Shown: positions 54,973 through 62,100 of the stretch, one piece after another | Position numbering within the stretch: the stretch's first letter is position 1 | How the letters are laid out: the number at the start of each line of letters is the position of its first letter | Assembly (NCBI RefSeq): GCF_036250065.1 | Contig: NZ_CP109199.1 | Span: forward strand, 4,898,001 to 4,962,000 | Source: Micromonospora sp. NBC_01699 | Lineage (GTDB): Bacteria; Actinomycetota; Actinomycetes; Mycobacteriales; Micromonosporaceae | Length of the DNA stretch: 64,000 nucleotides | Direction of reading: 5' to 3' | Program-made: the position numbers and the translations under genes | Notes under the pieces: generated by a model | What the model was told of the DNA's origin: nothing | Database searches by the model: none | Seen by the model: only the letters and a program-made list of their open reading frames with translations

Positions 54973-55893
54973 TCACCCGGGCCGTCGGTGGCGCCGATAC
55001 CTGCCCGGGGCCGTACCGAACTCACGTTTGAATGCTTTGGCGAACGCAAATTCCGACCCGTAGCCACAGCGTTCGGCGACTGTGCTCAGTGTGGCGTCGG
55101 ACTCGCGCAGGAGTCGTGCCGCCGTCGTCATCCGCCACCAGGTCAGGTAGGTCAGGGGCGGATGGCCGACGACGGCGGCGAACCGCTTGGCGAAGGCCGC
55201 GCGTGACAGTCCAGCCTCCCCGGCTAGGTCCTCGACCGTCCAGGGTCGCTCGGGGTGGCGGTGGATGCGGTGCAGCCCGATGGTGATCGCCGGGTCGTTC
55301 AGTGCGGTGGCCCAGCCGGTCATGGCAGGTCCGGACTGATCGTCGAGCCAGGCGCGTAGGACATAGAGCAGAAGCATGTCGATGAGCGCGGGCAGGATGG
55401 CCTCCGTACCGGCGCGGGATTGTCGCAGTTCGTTCCCCATGAGGTCGACGGCGGCGCGTAGGGCGGGGTGGTGCCCGACCCGCGCGGGTAGGTGGACGAC
55501 CGAGGGTAGGCCGTGCAGCAGCGGGTGCGGGCGGGCCTGGTCGAAGCTGTAGGAGGCGCACAGCATCTGGGTGGTGGCGCCCGCGCCCGGAATGGTCATC
55601 TCCCTGATGAACGACTCGTCGCCGCGCTTGGGCTGGTAGTCGATTGTGGGACTGCCGGGCTGGTCGACGATTGCGTGCGCGTCCCCGTGTGGAGTGAACA
55701 CCACATCGCCGACGCCGAGGGCCAGCGGGGCGCCATCGCGGGGGATGAGCCAGCACGAGCCCTGCAAAACGACGTGGCACGCCGCCGCGTCCCCGTCTGG
55801 GAACAGCACCCCCCATGGTGCCTGGCACTTGGTGCGCCCCGCGTACGGCTGCCCGGTGCGTATGGCGGAGAGCATGTCGCTGAGCACATCCAT
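54973..55893 (-). CDS. AraC-family regulator with cupin sensor domain
   Basis: This 306-residue regulator has an N-terminal cupin (DMLSAIRTGQPYAGRTKCQAPWG, a Cupin_6-type start). The C-terminal double HTH reads WTVEDLAGEAGLSRAAFAKRFAAVVGHPPLTYLTWWRM and TLSTVAERCGYGSEFAFAKAFKREFG. It is divergent from an SDR gene. Nearly identical 15-base sequences at 55907 and 56004 flank the gap and are its probable binding sites. It likely controls the SDR gene in response to a small molecule. Confidence 0.94.
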   Translation of the reverse strand: MDVLSDMLSAIRTGQPYAGRTKCQAPWGVLFPDGDAAACHVVLQGSCWLIPRDGAPLALGVGDVVFTPHGDAHAIVDQPGSPTIDYQPKRGDESFIREMTIPGAGATTQMLCASYSFDQARPHPLLHGLPSVVHLPARVGHHPALRAAVDLMGNELRQSRAGTEAILPALIDMLLLYVLRAWLDDQSGPAMTGWATALNDPAITIGLHRIHRHPERPWTVEDLAGEAGLSRAAFAKRFAAVVGHPPLTYLTWWRMTTAARLLRESDATLSTVAERCGYGSEFAFAKAFKREFGTAPGRYRRHRRPG

Positions 55894-55906
55894 GCCGGAA
55901 CTCTAT

Positions 55907-56018
55907 CTTCAACCCATGTAGACGATGGGACATGAATTGCAGACAGCAGGATATTCACCGTCTTTTGCAGGGAACGTACGGTCGAAGTCCGGCCATCCCC
56001 CACCTCCAACCCATGAAG
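55907..56018. promoter_or_regulatory. Pair of direct repeats in the AraC/SDR divergent promoter
   Basis: CTTCAACCCATGTAG (55907-55921) and CTCCAACCCATGAAG (56004-56018) match at 13 of 15 positions. They lie 97 bases apart, one next to each start codon. Same-direction half-sites are what AraC proteins bind, so these are the likely operators. Confidence 0.5.
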
Positions 56019-56025
56019 GATCTTG

Positions 56026-56952
56026 ATGTCACTGCACGTTGTCGTCGGAGCCAACCACTCCGCAACGGCCACCGCCCGCCTGCTCGCCGAGTCCGGTGAT
56101 CGTGTTCGCATGCTCAGCCGGCGCGGCGGCGGGCCAGCGCATCCGCTGATCGAACGGATCACCGCTGATGCCAGCGACGCCGCCGTCCTGACCGAACTGA
56201 CCCGGGGTGCTGTCACGCTCTTCAACTGCGCCTCACCGGCCTACAACAGGTTGCCGATCGAGACTCCGGCGTTGGCGACCGCGCTGCTGGCCGCGGCCGA
56301 GCGCAGTGGCGCGGGCTACATCAACCTCAGCAACACCTACGGGTACGGGCCCGTCTTCGGGCCGATGACCGAGGACCTTCCGATGTCACCGACCACCATC
56401 AAGGGCCGGGTCCGGGCTCAGATGTGGCAGGACGCCATCGGCGCCCACGAAGCAGGGCGGATCCGTTTCGCCGAGGTGCGACCCGGCGACTTCATCGGCC
56501 CCGGATCGGTGTCGATGTTCAACCTGATGGTCGGGCCGTCCGTGCTGGCTGGCAAGCCGGTCCACATCCCGGCGGACCTCGACGCGCCGCACAGCTGGGG
56601 CTATCCCGGTGATGTGGCCCGAATGCTCGTCGCCCTCAGTAGGAACGAACGGGCATGGGGGCGGGCCTGGCATGTGCCGCCCATCTCCGACGGCTCGGTG
56701 CACGAGGTAGCTGTGCGGTTCGCCGAGCTGACCGGTGCACCCGTTCCCCGACTGGTCAGCATGTCACCGCTTGACCTGCACAACCTAGCGATCTCCGATC
56801 CGATCATGGCAGAGGTTCCGGAGATGCAGTACCTCTACCAGCGGCCCGCCGTCCTGGACGCCTCGCTGTCCGTACGGACATTTGATCTTAAGCCGACCCC
56901 CCTCGACGACGTTCTGATCGAAACCGCGAACGCGCTCACGACGTCCGGGTGA
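56026..56952 (+). CDS. NAD(P)-dependent epimerase/dehydratase-like protein (extended SDR)
   Basis: This 308-residue protein has a Rossmann start modified to VVVGANHSATATARLLAE in place of TGxxGxxG. SNTYGYGP sits in the active-site region and the C-terminal half is of epimerase type (HSWGYPGDVARMLV). ATG at 56026 follows AAGGA. It may reduce a sugar or ketone in response to the divergent AraC regulator. Its last 17 bases overlap the convergent NUDIX gene. Confidence 0.87.
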   Translation: MSLHVVVGANHSATATARLLAESGDRVRMLSRRGGGPAHPLIERITADASDAAVLTELTRGAVTLFNCASPAYNRLPIETPALATALLAAAERSGAGYINLSNTYGYGPVFGPMTEDLPMSPTTIKGRVRAQMWQDAIGAHEAGRIRFAEVRPGDFIGPGSVSMFNLMVGPSVLAGKPVHIPADLDAPHSWGYPGDVARMLVALSRNERAWGRAWHVPPISDGSVHEVAVRFAELTGAPVPRLVSMSPLDLHNLAISDPIMAEVPEMQYLYQRPAVLDASLSVRTFDLKPTPLDDVLIETANALTTSG

Positions 56953-57490
56953 CGCACAGACGGTCGACTCTGGACAGCGTCTGCCGAACGTTCGGCTCCG
57001 AGGTTGCCGTCCGGGCATCGGGGATGGACAACCACCTCAGCGTGGCGGTCGGGTGCTCCGGCTGGGCCGCGGCCGGCTGCTCGGTGGTCAGCACGAACCG
57101 TAGGTCCGCGTGTTCGTGGGCCGGTTCCGACTCACTGGCCCGTACCGGCACCACCGTCAGGTGAACCACCCCCGACCCCGCCAGCGGAGTCAGGTCCGGC
57201 AGACCGGTCTCCTCTCGGCCCTCCCGCAACGCGATGGTCACCGGGTCGGACTCACCCGGGTCGGCGTGCCCACCGACCAGCAGCCAGGCCTGCTGACGCG
57301 GATGCCAGCGCAGCAACACCCGCCCGCTCGGTGGATGCAGGATCACCGACGTCACGGTCACGTGCAGGGCCGTCGTACGAGACCAGGGGTCCACCCCCGC
57401 CCTCAGCATCGCCCGCAGCCGGGCCAGGTCGCCCGCCTCGGTGTCGTCCTCCGGCCGGTACCCGTCGAGCAGCCCATCCAACGTCCGCAT
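56936..57490 (-). CDS. NUDIX hydrolase
   Basis: This 184-residue protein has the Nudix box (GGHADPGESDPVTIALREG then REETGL) after a VTSVILHPPSGRVLLRWHPR strand. It hydrolyses a nucleoside diphosphate linked to an unknown group. ATG at 57490 follows GGGGGGAAG. GTG at 57502 in the same frame is possible. It overlaps the end of the SDR gene on the other strand. Confidence 0.92.
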   Translation of the reverse strand: MRTLDGLLDGYRPEDDTEAGDLARLRAMLRAGVDPWSRTTALHVTVTSVILHPPSGRVLLRWHPRQQAWLLVGGHADPGESDPVTIALREGREETGLPDLTPLAGSGVVHLTVVPVRASESEPAHEHADLRFVLTTEQPAAAQPEHPTATLRWLSIPDARTATSEPNVRQTLSRVDRLCVTRTS

Positions 57491-57664
57491 GCTTCCCCCC
57501 ACGCCCGCCGACCCTAGCCGATCGGAACGCGCAGCTCATCGACCCACCCCGCATCACCGGCCGGCTTGTCGGAGGTCGCGGTTTGGGTCGGGCGCACCGG
57601 GGGTAGCGCTGTTCCCGACCGTCGTCGATCCGGACCGGCGGCGGGGAAGGGTGTCGGGGGCGGA

Positions 57665-58738
57665 ATGCCGGTGTTGGACGGGCGGTACCGCCTCGATCAG
57701 CGGATCGGGGCAGGGGGCATGTCGGAGGTCTGGCATGCCCACGACGAGGTGCTCGCCCGGCCGGTCGCGGTCAAACTCATCAACCTGCCGTACGCCGATC
57801 CGGCGGCCGGCCGGGCGATCGTGGACCAGGCCCGGACGGAGGCCCGCGCCGCGGCACGGCTGGCGCATCCCAACATCGCCAGCGTGCACGACTTCGGCCT
57901 GGTACCCCTGCCGGATGGCCAGCTGGCGCCGTACATCGTGATGGAGCTGGTGGAGGGTGAGACGCTGGCCGTGCACCTGCGGTCCGGGGCGCTGGACTGG
58001 CGGATCGCGGTGCGGATCTGCGCGGAGGCGGGCGCCGCGCTGGCCGCGGCCCACCTGGGCGGCATCGTGCACCGGGACGTCAAACCGGCCAACATCGTGC
58101 TCACCCCGGCCGGGGTGAAGGTCCTCGACTTCGGCATCGCGGCACTGATCGGCGAACGTGACCCGGTGACCCGGGGCGAGGTGGTGGGCACGCCGGCGTT
58201 CGTCGCCCCGGAGCGGCTCGACGGGGTCGTCGCCAGCCCGGCCACCGACGTGTACGCCGTCGGCGTGGTGCTCTATCTCAGCCTGGCCGGGCGGCTCCCG
58301 TGGCCGGTACCCGCAGAACCGGATCGGCCGTGGTCCCACGTCTACCGGCCGCCGGACCCGCTGCCGCCGATCGCCGGCCTGACCGCCGACGTGGCCGACC
58401 TGTGCCTGCGGTGCCTGAGCGGCGATCCGGCCGACCGGCCGACGAGTGTCGCCATGGCGCTGCTGCTGGCCGAGGCGGCGCAGACACAGGTGTACGTCCC
58501 GGTCGGCGTACTACAGTCACCCTCCCGTCCGCCTGCCCCGGCGACCCGACAGTCGGCGCAGGCCGATGATCCGGCGCTGGACGAGGTGACCGACGTGGCG
58601 GCCGTCGGGCCGTTCTCACCGCCGCGATACGACGACGGCCGCGGTCCGACCGGCGACGAGCCGGATCCCGCGTGGTCCGTACCGGCTCCGGCGCGGTCCG
58701 GTCCGCGCGCCACGCTCCCGGGCCGGCACCGCGCCTGA
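57665..58738 (+). CDS. Hanks-type Ser/Thr protein kinase
   Basis: This 357-residue kinase has all core motifs: GAGGMSEVW loop, VAVKLI Lys, HRDVKPANI catalytic loop, DFGIA metal loop and GTPAFVAPE. After the kinase domain (about 1-275) comes an acidic, Pro-rich tail of about 80 residues without membrane segment or PASTA domains, so it is a soluble kinase. ATG at 57665 is the best start; upstream codons in frame look non-coding. No phosphatase gene lies nearby. Confidence 0.93.
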   Translation: MPVLDGRYRLDQRIGAGGMSEVWHAHDEVLARPVAVKLINLPYADPAAGRAIVDQARTEARAAARLAHPNIASVHDFGLVPLPDGQLAPYIVMELVEGETLAVHLRSGALDWRIAVRICAEAGAALAAAHLGGIVHRDVKPANIVLTPAGVKVLDFGIAALIGERDPVTRGEVVGTPAFVAPERLDGVVASPATDVYAVGVVLYLSLAGRLPWPVPAEPDRPWSHVYRPPDPLPPIAGLTADVADLCLRCLSGDPADRPTSVAMALLLAEAAQTQVYVPVGVLQSPSRPPAPATRQSAQADDPALDEVTDVAAVGPFSPPRYDDGRGPTGDEPDPAWSVPAPARSGPRATLPGRHRA

Positions 58739-58772
58739 TGCCGCGCCGCGCCGCTGCCTCGGCTTCCGGCGA

Positions 58773-59081
58773 ATGTACCTGGTGGACGTCCCCGGTGTGG
58801 GCCGCTTCTGGCCCGGCAGCACCGCCCGGCGGTCGCCACCCTTCACCTCCGCGTTCGGCCCGTTCGACCCCACCGCCGCCCGGCCGGGAGGGTCCGTCAC
58901 GCGCCTCGTCCTCGGCGTCGTGCTGCCGGTCGCGCTGGTCGCCGCCACCGCCTGGCACTTCGCCGACCCGACGATGGCCGTGCTGGCCGCGACGCTCCCT
59001 GTGGCGTTCACCCTGTGGAACGGCGCCGTCCCCGGCCGCGGCGTCTACCTGGCCCGCGCCCGGACGCGCGCGCTGCCCTAA
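58773..59081 (+). CDS. Small membrane protein, hypothetical
   Basis: This 102-residue reading frame has two likely membrane segments (VTRLVLGVVLPVALVAATAW and TMAVLAATLPVAFTLW), and third positions are almost all G or C, which supports real coding. It starts 35 bases after the kinase gene and may be co-transcribed with it. No family is recognised. It converges on the NRPS-MFS gene 29 bases later. Confidence 0.55.
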   Translation: MYLVDVPGVGRFWPGSTARRSPPFTSAFGPFDPTAARPGGSVTRLVLGVVLPVALVAATAWHFADPTMAVLAATLPVAFTLWNGAVPGRGVYLARARTRALP

Positions 59082-59109
59082 CCCGGTGGGGTGACCGGTC
59101 GGCTCCTGG

Positions 59110-62100
59110 TCATGTTCGGCGCGACGGCGGCTGGGCGGCGCGGGCGATGAGGCGGCGCGGACCGCGGTTCAGCGTCCGGAGCCCGATCAGGTCGTCGGGC
59201 GTGGCGTCGGGGCTGTCGTCGACGAGCCGGGGCAGCCTGGTGCCCAGCACCATCAATGCCAGCAGCATGATGGCTATCGCGAGCAGCACGTACAGCAGCG
59301 CGATTCCCCGTCCCGGCCCGGTGCCGATCACCGCACCGGCGGCCGGGGCGAGCGCGCCGCCGGGGGCCAGCAGCGGTTCGAACAGCTCCGACGCGTAGGC
59401 CGCCAGCAGTCCGAAGCCGATCGGCAGCGCCGACCACCCGATCATCGTGTTGAGCGCGAACACCGGACCGTGGAACCGCTGCGGGACTTTGACCTCCACG
59501 ATCGCGGCATGGATCCCGTTGATCACCGTCAGCGTGAGTGACATGCCGAACACGCCGAGGCCGATCGTCACCAGGTTCGCTTGCAGGCCGGTCACCAGGC
59601 TGAATGCGGCCAGGCACAGCGTGCACAGCAGCACGGCTCGCATCCGGCGTCGCGGCGGGCCGCCCCATGCCCTCATGACGAGGCCGCCCAGCACGCCTGC
59701 CAGTCCCGCGCCGAGCAGGACCCAACCGATGTCGGCGAGCCGGCCGATCCCCAGCACCAGCAGCGGGATCAGCAGGAACAGCGGCGCCAGGAGGACGTTG
59801 AGCAGCGCGAAGAAGGTCAGCATCCGGCGGAGCCGGATGTCGCTCCGGGCGTACCGGAAACCGGTTTTGATCTCGGCCGTCACCGACTCCGCCGGCCCCG
59901 CCATGGTGTGCGGGAAACGGACCAGGAGCGTGACGGTGATCGCGACCGCGTGACTCAGCACGACGAGGACGAGGATGCCCCGCAAACCCAGGACGGCCAT
60001 CAGCCCGACGGCCGCGACCGGCACGAACAGGCGGCTCGTCGTCGCGGCGATTCGGACGACGCCGGTGGCATGACCGAGGTATCGCTTGGGGACGAGCTGC
60101 GGCACGGCGGAGTCGGCGGCGAGCCGCTGGAAGGTGAGCGCTACCGACAGGAGCGCGAGCAGCGGATAGGTGTGCCAGATCTGTAGGACTCCGGTCCACC
60201 ACAGCAGGCCGAGCGTCAGCTGGACCCCGACCACGCCGACGGCGCCGGCGAGCATGACCGTGCGACGGTCCCGGCGGTTCACCACCGTGCCGGCCTGCGG
60301 CGCGACGAGCAGCCCGGGCACCAGCCCGGCCACGGCCGACAGGGCGAACTGGCCGGGCGAGCCGGTGGTCAGGAGGATCCAGATCGCGAACGCGAACGCG
60401 GCCAGCGCCGAACCGCTGATCGAGACGAGTTGCGCCGCCGCCACCGCGAGAAAACGGTGCATCGCGGGCCGGGGCCCGCCGGGCGCGTCCGACGAATCCG
60501 TACGCGAGACCTCGATCAGCCGCCACCCGTCCCCGCCGGCCGGCTCCCCGGTGGAGACGGCCGGATGGGTGGTCGTCACGATCTCGGCGAGTTCGGCCGC
60601 GCGGTGCTTCTGGAAGAAGTGCCCCGCCTCGTCGAGCAGCACCAGGGCGGTGGTGTCGCTGAGGAAGTGCCACTCGCGGAAGCGCTCCTGGTAGAAGTCG
60701 GACGCCGGGTCCTGCTCCCCTGCCACGGTGATGACCGGCGCCCGCAGCCGCTCCACCGAACTCTCGAAAAGCCGCGTGAAGTAGTCCTCCGCCGCTTCGG
60801 TGTCGCGGCGGGTGTTGTGGACGATGAGCCGGGCCTGCGCGGCGTCGAGGTCGCCCAGGTCGAGCCCGAGCCCGGTGAGCCCGTCCGCGTAGGCGCGGTC
60901 GCTGCGCGACGTGTCCGCGTTGGCGAGCCGGCCCAGCTCGCCGACCAGGCCCCGACCCGGCCGGGCGAAGGGGAAGATCGCGCCGAGGTAGACCGCCTCC
61001 GGGACACGACCGGCCGCCTCCAGTTTCCTGGTGATCTCGACGATGAGCGCCGAGCCGACACCGCAGTGCCCGTAGAGCGCGATCGGCCCGGCGACCCTCT
61101 GCTGGATCTCCTGCACACACCGCGCGGCGACATCCTCAAGCGGTGCGCGCTGCTCGTCGATTCCCGGGTCGTGGCCGGGGATGGCCACCGACCACAGCGC
61201 GTGCGTGGCCGGTAGCTCGTCCGCGAGCGACTTGTACACCATCGCGCTGCCTCCGCCGTACGGAACGGCGACGTAGCTGAGCTCGGCCCCGGACGACGGC
61301 TTCGGCGTCAGCCGGTGCAGGAGCCCGCGCTCCGTCGGCGTCTTCCCGTCGAGCAGTGCGGCGAGCCGCCGGATCGTCGCGTGGGTGAACAGGTCCATCA
61401 CGGCGATCGAGATACCGTCCGCCGTCGCACGCCTCAGCCGCTCGATCACCTTGATCGCGAGCAGGGAGTGACCGCCGACGGCGAAGAAGTCGTCGTCGAT
61501 CCCGACGTCGGCCCCGTCGAGGACGTCCGCCCACACCGCGTGGACCATTCGCTCAGAGTCGGTGCGTGGCGGCAGCCGCCCGGCCTCCCCGCCGCCGGGC
61601 GCCTCCGGCGCGGGCAACCGCCCGCGGTCCACCTTGCCGTTCGCGGTGAGCGGCAGCCGGAGCAGCGTGACAAACGAGTTGGGGACCATGTAGGCCGGTA
61701 GCGCCGCAGCGAGGTGCGACCGCAGCCGTGCGTGGTCGGGAACCGCGCCGGGGTCGGCCACTAGGTAGGCCACGAGCTGGCCGGCGTTGCCCGTCCCGTG
61801 CGTGGTCACCACGCACTCGGCGACCTCGGGATGGCGGCTCAGGTGGGCCTCGATCTCGCCGAGCTCGATCCGGTAGCCGCGGATCTTGACCTGGGCGTCG
61901 GCTCGGCCGAGGAACTCGATCACGCCGTCGGGCCGGTACTGGCCGAGGTCGCCGGTCCGGTAGAGACGAGCGCCGGTGCGCGGGTGGGTGACGAACGCCG
62001 CCGCGGTCCGCTCCGGGTCCCTCCAGTAGCCGGATGCCACGCCGACGCCCCCGATGTACAGGTCGCCGGGCACGCCGACCGGCACGTCGCACATCCCGCG

